Below the pieces are notes generated by a model that did no database searches, was not told the origin of the DNA, and saw nothing but the letters and a program-made list of their open reading frames with translations. Both the position numbers and the translations under genes were made by a program. From assembly GCA_963760985.1 (NCBI GenBank), contig CAVXFM010000012.1, positions 124,001-188,000 of the forward strand: a stretch of DNA of 64,000 nt. The letters run 5' to 3'. Source of the stretch: JACRDG01 sp963760985 (GTDB taxonomy: Bacteria > Desulfobacterota > Desulfomonilia > Desulfomonilales > Desulfomonilaceae). Positions within the stretch are counted from its first letter, which is position 1, and each line of letters starts with the position of its first letter. This document shows positions 37,201 through 46,785 of the stretch, in pieces.

Positions 37201-40200
37201 CGTAATGAGCGTCTATAACCCCTGCGAGATTGATATCCTCGTCACCGTGCGCACCGGCGCCGTCGCCGTACTGCGGGGAGGCCATGACGTCAACCACCAG
37301 ACTGGTTCCCACCTCCACCTGTTGGTCTTCCGAAATGAAGATCGTGCTCGGGATCGGGTCAGCCACGTGATCGTCCCCGGACAGGTCTGAGCCTGTGATT
37401 ACTGTCGGAGCATTGTCCACGGTAACCGTGAAGATTTGCTCCGGGAGCGCTTCTCCGTCATGCCCGTCGTCAGCCGACACGGTGAACTCGTAGTCGGGAC
37501 GTTCGGTCAAACCGTACAAATTGAGATCGATCTTGTCTCCGGGAGTTAGCGGATCACTGTCTGCCGCACGTGTGACATCCGCATTGTTGGGCTTCCAGAG
37601 GATTTCGCCTGTGTACACGTTAAAAAGGATGTATTCGCCCTCCGTGTGGAGCTGAGTGGCTCGCCATCCATCCTCGAAATGACACGTGCTCGGAGCGGAA
37701 GCAGGAAGCGCTGTAGTGGAATCCACGTCGATGACCGCATCCTGGAACGCATGGGTCGTCTCGTAGTCAAAATAGTGCACGTTCAGCGTGTATTGGAGGT
37801 TCTGCTCCTCTTCGTCGGTCTCTATCTTGGCGTCGCCATAGCTCTGCCAGTCGCTTGGATCCTCCGTCAGATACCAGGGCTGCGCATCGGGGCTGGTCCA
37901 TACGGGGTCCTTGTTGGTCACGTGGACCAACACGTCATGTTCGTCCGCACTGCCATTGTCGTCATAATGGGTGATGATGAACTTGTGTGCGTCGCCGCTG
38001 CCCGTCACATCCACGTTGTTGGGCTGCCAGTCGATCTCGCCGGTCTTGGGATCAAACGTGATCGTGCCACCGTGAAAAACCACCGGAGCGCTGGGATCTC
38101 CTTCGACCGTCCTCTCGTATCCGGTCGTGACGCTGGGAACCAGGATCTCTCCGCCTACTGTGCCAATGGTCTCATCGATGCCCCCGTCGTTGTCCCAGTC
38201 TACCTGCAGCGTGTAATGACCCTTCTCGTGAGTGTAATTCGCTCCGTCCAATGTGGTGTATTCATCCTTGGCGGTCGGATCGAGGACGAGGCTGTCACCC
38301 TGAACGATGGTGATTTCTGTTGCCGGGTGGTTCGGATTCGCGGGATCCGCGCTCGGGTCGTGGTCCGGAATGACGTAGTCCGTGCCAGAGCCATTTACCT
38401 GAGTATTGAGGTGGGTAATGAGCGTGGACGCCTCATCTACCGCGAGTTTGTACACATGAGTGATTGACTCGCTCCCGTCATTGAATGTGACCAGGAACTG
38501 ATATCTTCCGACAAGCTCGTTGTCGGGATTCCCGTTCGCGTCTACGTACGCGGCGTCTTTTATGTACAGTTCGCCCGGTTTCAACCCCAGCGCTGTCGCT
38601 TCTGCGTAGCTCTCCGCAATACCAAAGATGTTCAGGTCAAGAGCGGTATATGCGCTATCGGTAACATATCCGGAATCACCCGGAGTGGCTGCGGAGATCG
38701 TGTACGAGATGAGGCCCCAATCGCTATCAGGACGGTTGTAGGGGGTATCGTCCGTATTCACGACCTTGGCCGTGGAAGACGTGTCCTCGACCCACACCAG
38801 GGCATTGGATCCCTCGAACTGGGGCGTCGCATTGGCGACCACGATCTTGAACCAAATTACGTCTGTGCCGCCGTTGCCATCGGTGACCGTGATGGAAAAC
38901 TCAAATCCACCGCTCGCGAGGTTTTCCGTGACGTCCGCGTTGGTGACCGAGATCACCAGCTTGCCGGAGATACTGGTATCGTACTGGCCATGCACGCGGG
39001 TGGTGTCTTCAGGATACGGATCGTTAGCATGCTGGGTAACATCGGTACCCGCATAGGACGAGTCTGCTGCAAACCGAATTCCCAGGGGCGCGATGCTGTC
39101 CAGGTGATACTCGACAATGGTGCCCGTGTGGGTGAGGTCGTGCTGTCCTTCATCGCTGGAGAGCAGGTCAAAGGTGAACGGGGTCGCGTCTTCCGTTACC
39201 GTGAGTACGTAGGGGGTATCATAATCGTGGGGATCTCCACCTTTAAGACCGGTGTCGTTGTCCGTTCCGCTCTGATTATTGGGGGTCTGAAATACCGGAG
39301 CCACGTTGACCACATCGAGCTTGAACGGTTTGTACACCACTCCACCGTGGCCGTCATCCACCTTGATGGCGAAATAGTAGACGCCCACATCGGAGTTCTT
39401 AGGATTTCCCGACATGACGCCTGTGGTCGTATTGAAGGACAACCAGGTTGGCACGGTCAGGTCGGTCGTCGTCGCATCATGGCTAGACGGATCCGATGCG
39501 GCAAAAGGCGAGTCCGCCCAATTCACGAGTGCGTATGTCGTGGAATAGTTGGCGTCCGTCTTGCCGACCAGTTCATCGTCAGTGGTCACGTCAAAACTGA
39601 ACGCATGGTCTTCGACAGGTTGGTACCCGTCGTTAGGGGTCGGGATTATCCAGTTGGTGAGGTCAACGGACCAATCAGAGATAGCATTGGTGGTCTCGAA
39701 CTGCGGGTCACGGTTTTCTACCGTAAGGTGAACCAGTTGTGAGGTCAAGCCACCATTCTGGTCGTCACATTTCACGTGGAAGTCGTACGTGCCGGCTTGC
39801 ACTTCCGCGTTGGTGGGATTGGCATTGATAATGCCCTTGAAGGGATCTTGCATGGTCAACCACGCGGGAGCATCGGTATCCAGATAGTAATAGGGTCGTG
39901 TCAAACCGGAACTGGGCTGCAATTCGTCGTCCGCGTGCAGGTCGATCGTGTTATAATTCGGATCTGACGAACCGTTCCGGTCTTCATACATGACAAGGTG
40001 ATCCAGATCAGTACCCGAGGTATGATTCGGGTTATCCGCGCTCACATACCCGGCAGTGCTGTCGAAGACAGGCGCACGTTCGATGACGTTAATGGTATAG
40101 GTCTTGGTAAACGACCCATTGTCATCGCTGAAGTGTATCGTGAGCGTGTCACTCCCATGCTGCGCGTCCACGTTATTCGGCATGGCCGCGGTGCTGTGGA

Positions 40201-40705
40201 TCGTGAAAGACACCGTATACAATCCGTTCACATCCGGGCCGCTCACCGGATCGAACGTGATGTCAGCCGCGGTCAACCACGCGGGGAATTCAGTGTGTGC
40301 CAGGTCCAGTGTCACCGGGTCGTCAGTGGTAAACGAAAAACTCATGTCCTGACCTGACGGGTGGCTCGCGTCAGCGCCTAAAGGCGTGTCCTCGGTCCAG
40401 TCGAGCTGGGTTCCTGCAGGACCGTCCACCACGTTCAGGACATTCCTGACCTCTATGTTGACAGACTCGGAAATGTCGCCGCCGTGGCCGTCGTGAAAGA
40501 TCAGGGTGTAATGGCCCGTCCCGACGTACCCCTCGATAGCGTCATTGGTGAGCAACGTGTCTGTGTAGACTTCCCCGGTGTGCAGACCTACTTTGACGAT
40601 GCCCAGTTGATTCACGCCGGAATCGGTACTGCAGCTCGTACCAGGATTGCTCGTGAGCGCCACTGTCCGACCCAGGAAGATAAGAGGCGTCGTAGTGGCC
40701 CTCAT
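34019..40705 (-). CDS. Giant exoprotein, segment 3 (central repeats)
   Basis: The longest uninterrupted piece, about 2,185 meaningful residues (from 40625). It holds some twenty tandem beta-sandwich repeats, several recurring as long-period pairs: for example IRFDKDTGQIYWNPNDLDVG against IRLNKDTGQIFWNPNDLDVG, and DSYYEITVTYTDVGGTLHTH against DSYYEITVTFTDLGGTLHTH. The paired blocks indicate duplication of multi-domain units. Sense is lost after GYGL at GTAC 34066-34069. Confidence 0.88.
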   Translation of the reverse strand: MRATTTPLIFLGRTVALTSNPGTSCSTDSGVNQLGIVKVGLHTGEVYTDTLLTNDAIEGYVGTGHYTLIFHDGHGGDISESVNIEVRNVLNVVDGPAGTQLDWTEDTPLGADASHPSGQDMSFSFTTDDPVTLDLAHTEFPAWLTAADITFDPVSGPDVNGLYTVSFTIHSTAAMPNNVDAQHGSDTLTIHFSDDNGSFTKTYTINVIERAPVFDSTAGYVSADNPNHTSGTDLDHLVMYEDRNGSSDPNYNTIDLHADDELQPSSGLTRPYYYLDTDAPAWLTMQDPFKGIINANPTNAEVQAGTYDFHVKCDDQNGGLTSQLVHLTVENRDPQFETTNAISDWSVDLTNWIIPTPNDGYQPVEDHAFSFDVTTDDELVGKTDANYSTTYALVNWADSPFAASDPSSHDATTTDLTVPTWLSFNTTTGVMSGNPKNSDVGVYYFAIKVDDGHGGVVYKPFKLDVVNVAPVFQTPNNQSGTDNDTGLKGGDPHDYDTPYVLTVTEDATPFTFDLLSSDEGQHDLTHTGTIVEYHLDSIAPLGIRFAADSSYAGTDVTQHANDPYPEDTTRVHGQYDTSISGKLVISVTNADVTENLASGGFEFSITVTDGNGGTDVIWFKIVVANATPQFEGSNALVWVEDTSSTAKVVNTDDTPYNRPDSDWGLISYTISAATPGDSGYVTDSAYTALDLNIFGIAESYAEATALGLKPGELYIKDAAYVDANGNPDNELVGRYQFLVTFNDGSESITHVYKLAVDEASTLITHLNTQVNGSGTDYVIPDHDPSADPANPNHPATEITIVQGDSLVLDPTAKDEYTTLDGANYTHEKGHYTLQVDWDNDGGIDETIGTVGGEILVPSVTTGYERTVEGDPSAPVVFHGGTITFDPKTGEIDWQPNNVDVTGSGDAHKFIITHYDDNGSADEHDVLVHVTNKDPVWTSPDAQPWYLTEDPSDWQSYGDAKIETDEEEQNLQYTLNVHYFDYETTHAFQDAVIDVDSTTALPASAPSTCHFEDGWRATQLHTEGEYILFNVYTGEILWKPNNADVTRAADSDPLTPGDKIDLNLYGLTERPDYEFTVSADDGHDGEALPEQIFTVTVDNAPTVITGSDLSGDDHVADPIPSTIFISEDQQVEVGTSLVVDVMASPQYGDGAGAHGDEDINLAGVIDAHYGLRVSANGGTDWLTIDPGTNPTDGEAINTDGAHIRFDKDTGQIYWNPNDLDVGTAGSASYLFEVTHYDGNGAEDSAQFTVTVNNAAPHFENMPGTGDDAAVLVEDSTNADDYTIAINTDDLDPEGYGVTCQVYFAVAGSAPDPSDLSAWQLVPVTGSTGLMPNGAGEITYDADAKTIIWHTTNADVNWKSGGGYEDGDQKYFFKVVATDTHVTDSLSRDLVFETKVQDVKPEIDHLDYTDQTGASQSEDIINEPITPALTIQEMEGTQFTLDFHSNDEQADSTDTNYVRDSYYEITVTYTDVGGTLHTHTFNETDTADWHYYTKTGTTEENSGDFTDFDPSTGLIKFTPNNRDVGLWTFDVTHHDSQGLIDTVQVQVNVNNDPPAWTAFDTTTWSLTEDTKGAAATHDQALIQADQEGEGLTYKLTVQYWNYTTNTWAYKYSDIATNFASYSDANHPASEHWVRGRINNEGGYLYFSLDTGGMNWDTNNADVTRYAQDDPVNPQGNLITGRHDYTFSVSAMDTHGGNLPAQSFQVTVDNVNTVLTGATGTGQAGNNHIADPVLNLSVIEDRDDSGNDALVQVYASPNYGGDSDQDLADNPAMDAHFGLRVSADGGTTWTTIDPGTNPGDGDPMNAGGANIRLNKDTGQIFWNPNDLDVGLTGSKIYTFEVTHYDGNGGEDSDQFNVTVNNAAPDFDPSMPSLATAKVLVEDSTTTADFTIPVLTDDLAPHGYGVTYTVYFGVADTKDDVTVWHTVYDSTAGISGYIPNLDLGGADFIGTISFNSTTNSIIWHTSNADVNWNGTYLNADQKYFFKVEATDTHTPGNQTSEYYFETKVQEVKPEIDSLVYTDQNGDAQHVDIDTTNEPPNPAIATIQEMEDTSFTLDFHSNDEKVDSTDTNYERDSYYEITVTFTDLGGTLHTHTFDAAHLGDWNYFDGTTPAMDSGTFTDFDQSAGTIQFSPNNRDVGVWTFDVTHFDHQGLSDTVHLTVNVSNDPAVFDPITLPNWNILEDHEDATTLPYGGTSDSSTYDGSHVTTNDEGYGLDVHAAHRRGRLGDHDGS

Positions 40706-41531
40706 CCGAGTTCTGCACCTGACCGTCGGTCGCTACCACGTATTTGCCGTTCGCGTCCAGCGCGTGGTCCTCCACGAAAAAGAGCGTGCCTAAATCCGGC
40801 TCCGTCCAATACGGCGTCACGTTGTCCACGACAAGCTGTTCGGTGTAATCGTGGTCTCCACTCGAATCGTGCACGGTAATGTCTATGTCTATGGGTTCGT
40901 CACTGGGCGTCCCGTTCTCCCAATGGGTGACGTTGCGGTTGTCCGGCGTTCCTTTAATGATGCCGTTGTGCACAAAATCCGGATCCAAAGTCAGCCACGA
41001 GGGGAGCGTGTACCCTGCTGCAAGGGCGTACGTCACTATCCCGTTCCCTTCACCCGCGTACTGAATGTCCAGCACCTGTTCACCAGCGTCTTCGAGAAAG
41101 TGAAATACCGTGGGTGAGTAGAAATTGGTATCGTAGTTGGTTCCGCCTGGGGGAGTGTCTTGGATGTGCAAGGTAACAGGATTGGTAATCCATTCCGTGC
41201 CATCGAAGAATTTTATCGTCCCGGTCCATGTCACGTCCGTCTTTGTCGCGGACGCGTCAAAATCGACGGTCATCTGCCCGTCAACCCAGTTGCCACCACT
41301 AAGGTTGGGATGAAAGGTTATCCAACTGCTCCCTGTGGGATGGTATCCCTCGGTCACCTCATTGCCGTCCGAGTCGAACAATTGGTACTGGTTCGCGTAC
41401 ACGCCAGCGTGAGTCGAGTTTTCGTCCGTGGTGTTGAAATCGATGGTCTGGCTACCGGAATTATAGTCCAGATAGCGGGAGTTTCCCGTGCCGGACGGGT
41501 CAGGAATCCATTCGGCCACTTTGTTGTCCAC
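40542..41531 (-). CDS. Giant exoprotein, segment 2
   Basis: Carries repeats with LYVDNKVAEWIPDPSG, YTLPSWLTLDPDFVHNG and PYWTEPDLGTLFFVEDHAL. Real sequence runs to SWYELQY at GTAC 40626-40629; the final ~28 codons are out of frame. An extra C right after GTAC (minus strand) restores DSGVNQLGIVKVG in segment 3. The start shown is only where the frame opens, not a translation start. Confidence 0.85.
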   Translation of the reverse strand: MDNKVAEWIPDPSGTGNSRYLDYNSGSQTIDFNTTDENSTHAGVYANQYQLFDSDGNEVTEGYHPTGSSWITFHPNLSGGNWVDGQMTVDFDASATKTDVTWTGTIKFFDGTEWITNPVTLHIQDTPPGGTNYDTNFYSPTVFHFLEDAGEQVLDIQYAGEGNGIVTYALAAGYTLPSWLTLDPDFVHNGIIKGTPDNRNVTHWENGTPSDEPIDIDITVHDSSGDHDYTEQLVVDNVTPYWTEPDLGTLFFVEDHALDANGKYVVATDGQVQNSDEGHYDASYLPGSDSGAHEQSWYELQYRFRRESTGHRQSRSAHRGSLHRHVAHQ

Positions 41532-44484
41532 ATACAGGTCTGTACGTGTAGCTTGTGGTTGCGCCGTGACGGTCAGTGGCGTCTATGGTGAAATGCCATG
41601 CCCCGTCCGGGTCGCCTGCAGGCACGCTCACCTGCTCGTTGACAGGCACACCTGATATGAGGCCTGTGGCGCTGTCAAAGGTCAGCCACGAGGGAAGCGA
41701 GCCCACCAGAGTATAAGTCACCTGGTTATCGGAATCGGTACTCGTGGTTCCGTCATAGCCGGTGACATGGTAAGATTGCCAGCCCGCGTCCTCGGTAAAG
41801 TGAATTTCCTGCACCGCGAGGGTTGGCGCTACGTTGTTCACCCAGAACTTGACCGTGTAAGAGATCGTGCTGTCCGCGTCCGTGGAATAGCCATTGTTAA
41901 ACGATACGGTGAGATGGTAATTCTCCAGACCTGGGGTTGCCGCGGCTATGAAATCGTCTGTGGGAGCGATGGTCAGGTCGCCGGTCGTCTGATTGATGGA
42001 AATCCAGGAGGGTAAGTCAAGATCAAGGCCGTTCTCGTCTTGCAGGGTCAAAGTGTAGTGTGCAGGACCGTCGCCAGCCAGCTCAGTCGCGAAAGAATAT
42101 GTCTGTGACGAATCTTCGTCCAAGCCTCCCAGATCGTTGTTCGGCAGTGTACCCTCGAAACCCGAGGGCGGCACGTCTTTCACCGTAAGCCATATTGCTT
42201 TGGTGGCAAGGCCGCCGTGCCCGTCATCGACGAACACGTTAAAGGGACCGTACGTTCCCACATCCGCGTTTCTCGTGGCAGGAATCTGGAGCACACCGTC
42301 TACAATAGTAATTTGAACACCATTGATATAAGGGGCAGTTTCATCCAGATAATACGTGGCACCCGGTTCGGGGTTGCTGCCATGAGCCAGGTCGACTATG
42401 GTCGCGGCTCCGGAAAGATCCACATAAAGATACCCCTGCTCCACTGCAACCGAATCCTGATACACGAAGACGGTTTTGCCGTCAGGGTCCTCCGACCCTG
42501 GAATCGGGCTGAAGACCGGCGGTTTGTTTACCACGTTCAGGGAGAAGTCTTGCGTGACCACATCCAAAAACAGAGGGTGCAATGGGTCGGAACCCACCGC
42601 GGTGGTGGCCTTTATCGTGAAGGTCCATGGCGTGCCCACGTCGGACACCCAGCTATTGTCCACACCCGTCGCGTGGAGCGTGCCGTCCGAATCTATGATC
42701 ACGCCGTTTTGCACCACGAGCGGAGCGTTCGAACCGGTCCAGTCGATGGAATACGTGACCCGAGACGGGTCGTGGGTGCCGTCAATGGTCGTTACGTGCA
42801 GGGTCGTCTTATCCGCTGCGTCATCCTCCAGCCACGTGGAGGCAGCTCCGGAGGTGAATTGATTGGGCGCGTTGGCCACGGAAACCAGGAATGTGTGCTG
42901 CACCACGCCACCGTGGCTGTCGTTGAATTGAACTACCAGGGGCGTGTACGTGCCGTCCGCAGTGACATCCGCGTTACCCGGCGTGGCAATGAGCTGTCCG
43001 GTGATCGGATCGACGTTCAGCCAGGACGGCAGATCGGTCACCGGATCACCGTGTTCGTCAACCCCGTAAGAGATTAACGTGTACCCTTGAAGATCTGCAG
43101 GATCCGACTCGTCGTTTGTCTGGAATTTGAATGTCTGATCGCCGGAGGACTCGGTCATGTAGATGTGGTCGTCCGCGTTGAGCCAGGTCGGCTCGGCATT
43201 GTCCACGTACAGATGGTATGCCAGATCCGCGGATTCACCGGTGGCCTTGTACACCGCATGAATGGTAAAGTCGTAAGGCACAGTGTCATGCCCGGTCGAA
43301 TCCTGTGTCACGTCCTGATTCGTGGGATTCCAGGAGAGCACGCCGGTCGTCTCGTCAATAATGAGCCCACTGGGGCCTCCGACCAGGCTGTACTGCATCG
43401 ACGAGGCCACATTCTTCTCGTAATCCGTGTCCACATCCAGCAAGAAATGGGTATCTTCGGTGGCATGTGAGGTCGCGGACCCGTCAGCGCCTATGGTGAA
43501 ATTCTCCGACGGTCCGAAAAACATCATGTGAACAGTAATTTCAGCCGAATCCGACCCGGTGCTGAACGAAGAGGAGCCCCCTTGCGTGCTCGCATCGACA
43601 GTCAGGCCTTCTTTGCCCGCGGTGGTGCCTGTTTGATCCCACGCGTAGTAACTGAACTTGGCCACTTCACCGTCAGTGTTGTCGCCCACGTAGTGGATCA
43701 AGTCCGTGGATCGCAAGAGCAGAGCGTTTCCTTCCGAAAGAGCGCCGTGTTCCACGAAAGAGTGCCAGGAAGTGCCGTCATCCGTGCTGTATTCCCACGT
43801 GCCGGTGGCTGAGCCCGCATTTTCATACGTGAGGTCATAGATGGCTATTCCCTGGACTGCACCGGGGTCGGGATCCGCGATGGAAGCGCCGACGATGGTG
43901 GAAACCGCAACAGGCGACGTGGTCGCGGTCTCAATGGTTTCTCCCAGGGAATGCGGACCGCTTTCGGTCAAGGTCGGTGCGGTGTTATCCACGGTCAGTG
44001 AAAAGTACGCGGTATCCGTCTGCGGGTCCCCTGGTGCGGCATCCGGGTCGTACGAATTCACCCGAAACGTGAAGATGCCCACATCCCCTTTGCCCGGCGT
44101 CCACGTGACCTGGCCCTCCTGCCCCGGCTGCGAATGGTCGGCATTGAACTGTATCTGATTGTCCGGGTGAGCCGCGTTATACTGCTGCCACGAAACAAAA
44201 TCCGAAGATCCAGGGGCCTTGACCTCAAGGCCATGGTTCTCGCCCACCGGGTCGCTGGGAAGGCTGTACCAAAAGTTCGCCGACCCTTCGGAGACCGCAT
44301 TCACGTCAGTCTGCCACTGCGAATTTTGCTGGGCATGTCCCATATCCGCGGGTTGAGCATCGTCATGCGGTGCCGGGGGTTGCGTGATCGTAGCATCCAG
44401 GACGATGCGTTCTTCCAACTGCTCAAATACGTTGATCGGGTCTACAAAGCGGACCGAATTATTTCTACGCCTGAACCACTGCAT
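41500..44484 (-). CDS. Giant exoprotein, segment 1 (N-terminus)
   Basis: Reading-frame segment of 994 residues with the start codon and the LEERIVLDA motif at ~26-34. It has an Asp/Thr-rich linker, then about eight Ig/cadherin-like repeats; examples end in SWLNVDPITGQLIATPGNADV and SWISINQTTGDLTIAPTDD. Protein sense is lost after SYTYR at GTAC 41542-41545 and resumes as DLYVDNKVAEW in the next segment; a single A after GTAC explains the break. Confidence 0.9.
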   Translation of the reverse strand: MQWFRRRNNSVRFVDPINVFEQLEERIVLDATITQPPAPHDDAQPADMGHAQQNSQWQTDVNAVSEGSANFWYSLPSDPVGENHGLEVKAPGSSDFVSWQQYNAAHPDNQIQFNADHSQPGQEGQVTWTPGKGDVGIFTFRVNSYDPDAAPGDPQTDTAYFSLTVDNTAPTLTESGPHSLGETIETATTSPVAVSTIVGASIADPDPGAVQGIAIYDLTYENAGSATGTWEYSTDDGTSWHSFVEHGALSEGNALLLRSTDLIHYVGDNTDGEVAKFSYYAWDQTGTTAGKEGLTVDASTQGGSSSFSTGSDSAEITVHMMFFGPSENFTIGADGSATSHATEDTHFLLDVDTDYEKNVASSMQYSLVGGPSGLIIDETTGVLSWNPTNQDVTQDSTGHDTVPYDFTIHAVYKATGESADLAYHLYVDNAEPTWLNADDHIYMTESSGDQTFKFQTNDESDPADLQGYTLISYGVDEHGDPVTDLPSWLNVDPITGQLIATPGNADVTADGTYTPLVVQFNDSHGGVVQHTFLVSVANAPNQFTSGAASTWLEDDAADKTTLHVTTIDGTHDPSRVTYSIDWTGSNAPLVVQNGVIIDSDGTLHATGVDNSWVSDVGTPWTFTIKATTAVGSDPLHPLFLDVVTQDFSLNVVNKPPVFSPIPGSEDPDGKTVFVYQDSVAVEQGYLYVDLSGAATIVDLAHGSNPEPGATYYLDETAPYINGVQITIVDGVLQIPATRNADVGTYGPFNVFVDDGHGGLATKAIWLTVKDVPPSGFEGTLPNNDLGGLDEDSSQTYSFATELAGDGPAHYTLTLQDENGLDLDLPSWISINQTTGDLTIAPTDDFIAAATPGLENYHLTVSFNNGYSTDADSTISYTVKFWVNNVAPTLAVQEIHFTEDAGWQSYHVTGYDGTTSTDSDNQVTYTLVGSLPSWLTFDSATGLISGVPVNEQVSVPAGDPDGAWHFTIDATDRHGATTSYTYRPVCGQQSGRMDS

Positions 44485-45177
44485 GACTCACCTCACGTTT
44501 GGTGACAGGTCTCTGGAAAGCAGACCTTGCCCGGGGACTTAAGGCAATTTTCGTGCCGTTGGTTCGGCGAGAAACGTCTGTGCCCTTTTCGCGGGTTATT
44601 GCAAAGCGTTGGGTCCCTCTTTCCGCGCTCATAGGAGTCCCTTTGGGTCAGCCGCAAACGTGGCACTTGAGCGGCTTCCGCTCGTGCCTGACGATAAGCA
44701 GTGGGCTTATGCTAGGAAACCTGAGTGTTAGGCGTGTTCAGATATCACACATGCGGCAGCCTATGTGTGTAGCTTTCACACAGGGCTGTGTGCGAACCTG
44801 GGGAAGAAAAAGAGAAAAGACGATTAGGCCAGCCTGGTGGGCCACCGCCGTTCCGAAAAGTTTTGGCCTGATGGGTATTTGTTGGCGGGTACGAACCTCG
44901 TGTTGCGGTAAGCGTTCAGAGCGATCCTTTGTTGAACCTGAGAGTCTGTTGCGTAACGCAAAGCTTTGCCGAAAACGTGGCATGATGGTGTCGTTTTCGA
45001 CGGCCTTCGGCAGAGGTCCCCAGGAAAAAGCTTAGTATGTCCTTCCCTATTCCGCGGGGTAAGCCGTTACGTGCTACGGACTGATAGATCCGTCTTTTCA
45101 GCGGTGACCGGAATCCAGTCAGTTCGCGAGGTGGGATCTCATACCGGCCTGATTGTGCTCGGCCGGCCGGTTGGAAA
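44485..45177. other. Upstream region of the giant exoprotein gene
   Basis: About 690 bases between the adaptor gene stop and the giant gene start, both minus strand. It is long enough for an independent promoter and a long leader. Inverted stretches around 44755-44795 (TGTGTGTAGC, TTCACACAGG, GCTGTGTG) could form a stem. A 178-residue plus-strand frame here lacks recognisable features and was rejected. Confidence 0.4.
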
Positions 45178-46633
45178 TCAGTAGTACAGGGAAAGTTCAT
45201 TGAGCCTTATCCTCAGCTGCCTGGTCAGCATGAACCAGAGGCTGGCGGATTCGGTCTCAATGTGGCCTATTCCCATCATTCCCGGTCTGATCTGGGGCGG
45301 CATTTTCTCGAACGCGGCCCGCACACGAAACACCCCACCCAGATGTTCCACTGTATCGGACTTGGGCGAGATGGTCTCCACCCGGATGGGAAAAGCCTTA
45401 TTCGGCCGAAAGTTGAAGAATACGCTGCCAGCTTGGCCTTTCTTCACGTACGATACATCATCTTCCTTCACGAGGATTTCCAGGAGAAGCGTAGTCTCGG
45501 GAGCAACCTTACAGAATGGTTCGCCTGCCTTGAATCTCTTGCCAATGAGGCTTTCCACCCGTTTTGTCAACACGACGCCGTCCACGGGGGATTGGATGTT
45601 GAGAAACTGGCTCTGCCAGCGTAAGAATTCCAGTTCTTGTTTGGCGCGGAACATCTTGATGGCCACGAGCTGGCTTTCCGCCAATTTGGCAGGATTCTCC
45701 GCAGCCTGGTTTCGCAATATCTCCATTTCAGCTTTGAGACTCTCGACTGCGCGCGTGTGCTCGCGGATCTTGAACTGAATCTCTTTTTCTTCAAGCCGTG
45801 CGACCGCCTGACCTTTCTTGACCGTCTCTCCCTCCTTGACGAACACCTTGTCAACGATTCCTTCCATCCCCGCGTACGCGAAGGTACTCGTGGTCGGGCA
45901 CCACTTCTGCATGGCCGCCTATGGTCAAGGTGATGGGCAGGAAGAACAACACCCCGATGAACAGTACCAAGATTCCTGCAGCAGCTCGTTGCCTGAAGAG
46001 CCGAGTCTTCTTTCGGGCAGTGGCATCGGTGGAAATGGACTTGAAATACGAGTCTCGCACGCGGGCGTCTTTGTCCAAGACCCATTTTTCTGCCAAGGCT
46101 GCAGAAAAGAAGGGGACCACGTTCATGAGGGAAAAGGTTTCAACCTCGCCAGGCACGGCATCGCCATAGAATTCGAAGATGAGGTGCCCTATGACCTGCT
46201 CGTACGTGGTCAAAGGCACCATGACCAGACTGCTGCATTTGGAATATGCGACATAATCCAGGAGCGCCTGGGCTGCTTCTTCAGGAATCCCTTCCGGCTT
46301 TGTCGTACCCGGGAAAAGAATGAGTCCTCGTTGCACGGGCTTCAGAAGGCCGGACAACGCATCGACACGCTGGACAAAGTCGGACTTCTGTTCGAGTCTT
46401 GGCTGGTTCGAGGCAGCAACCAGGCGCGACTCGCCCTGAAAATGGACGATGAGCAATGCCCGATCGAACGGAAGCAGCGTCCGGGTGTCGTTGACCAGCA
46501 CGAACTCGACTTCATCGAGACTCTTGGAGCGTATGGCATTCTTGGCCAGCTCGAAACCGGTCGCCAGGGCCCTGCGGCGCTGGTCCTGCGGGCTTGCCGC
46601 ATCCTCACGAACTGCCTGGTCGGATGGAGCCAT
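45178..46633 (-). CDS. GAF-TM-HlyD adaptor for exoprotein export, frame-disrupted
   Basis: Unusual HlyD-type adaptor. Residues ~15-190 form a cytoplasmic GAF-like domain (FELAKNAIRSKSLDEVEFVLVND, SSLVMVPLTTYEQVIGHLIFEF). A membrane helix (AGILVLFIGVLFFLPITLTI) follows, then a periplasmic barrel-sandwich with GMEGIVDKVFVKEGETVKKGQ, a coiled coil, and the second lipoyl half (IQSPVDGVVLTKRV). Start chosen at ATG 46633 with GAGAGG eight bases upstream. The frame breaks at GTAC 45874-45877: the first frame ends EYLRV and the second resumes GMEGIVDK; one extra G after GTAC explains it. It is the gene between the M50 fusion and the giant exoprotein, all in one direction. A GAF domain on an adaptor could couple export to a cytoplasmic ligand (inference). 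Confidence 0.83.
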
Positions 46634-46785
46634 AAATTGAGCCTCTCCCATTTTGGTGTAAGGGCCTGGTGGTTCACGAGGCCGTATCGGTGCGAATCGG
46701 TATAAGCCATCTCCGTGCATGAAGCCAAGCCGCGAGAGCGAATTCCGCGTATTTCGTCATGCGTGGACACCACGGATCGTATGCA

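Larger units (their letters stand above)
30009..44484 (-). other. Giant cadherin/Ig-like repeat exoprotein gene, spread over seven frames
   Basis: One gene of about 14.5 kb (about 4,820 residues after frame repair). It starts at ATG 44484 behind GAGGTGA. The opening MQWFRRRNNSVRF is followed by FEQLEERIVLDA, the LEPR-XLL-type motif that marks many giant exoproteins. The rest is a chain of ~100-residue beta-sandwich repeats with recurring LPSWLTFDSATGLISGVP, VTHYDGNGG and NNADVT phrases (cadherin-like/putative-Ig type), rich in Asp, suggesting calcium binding. No RTX nonapeptides or LPXTG-like sorting signal were seen. Six frame breaks all lie at GTAC: 41542, 40626, 34066, 32714, 31921 and 31564. 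Two HlyD-type genes upstream probably export it. Likely role: surface adhesin or matrix protein (inference). Confidence 0.85.

Noticed and set aside
30912..41591. Many long plus-strand frames (200-294 codons) opposite the giant exoprotein gene
   Set aside because: They mirror the repeat structure of the minus-strand gene, recur with each repeat, and encode Val/Arg/Gly-rich sequence with no family motifs; they are antisense shadows.
30009..44484. RTX-type calcium-binding nonapeptides in the giant protein
   Set aside because: GGxGxDxxx repeats were looked for and not found; the Asp-rich pattern fits cadherin/Ig-like repeats.
44499..45035. A 178-codon plus-strand frame upstream of the giant gene
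   Set aside because: No motif, poor start context, unusual Arg/Cys/Trp composition, and position in a likely promoter region.
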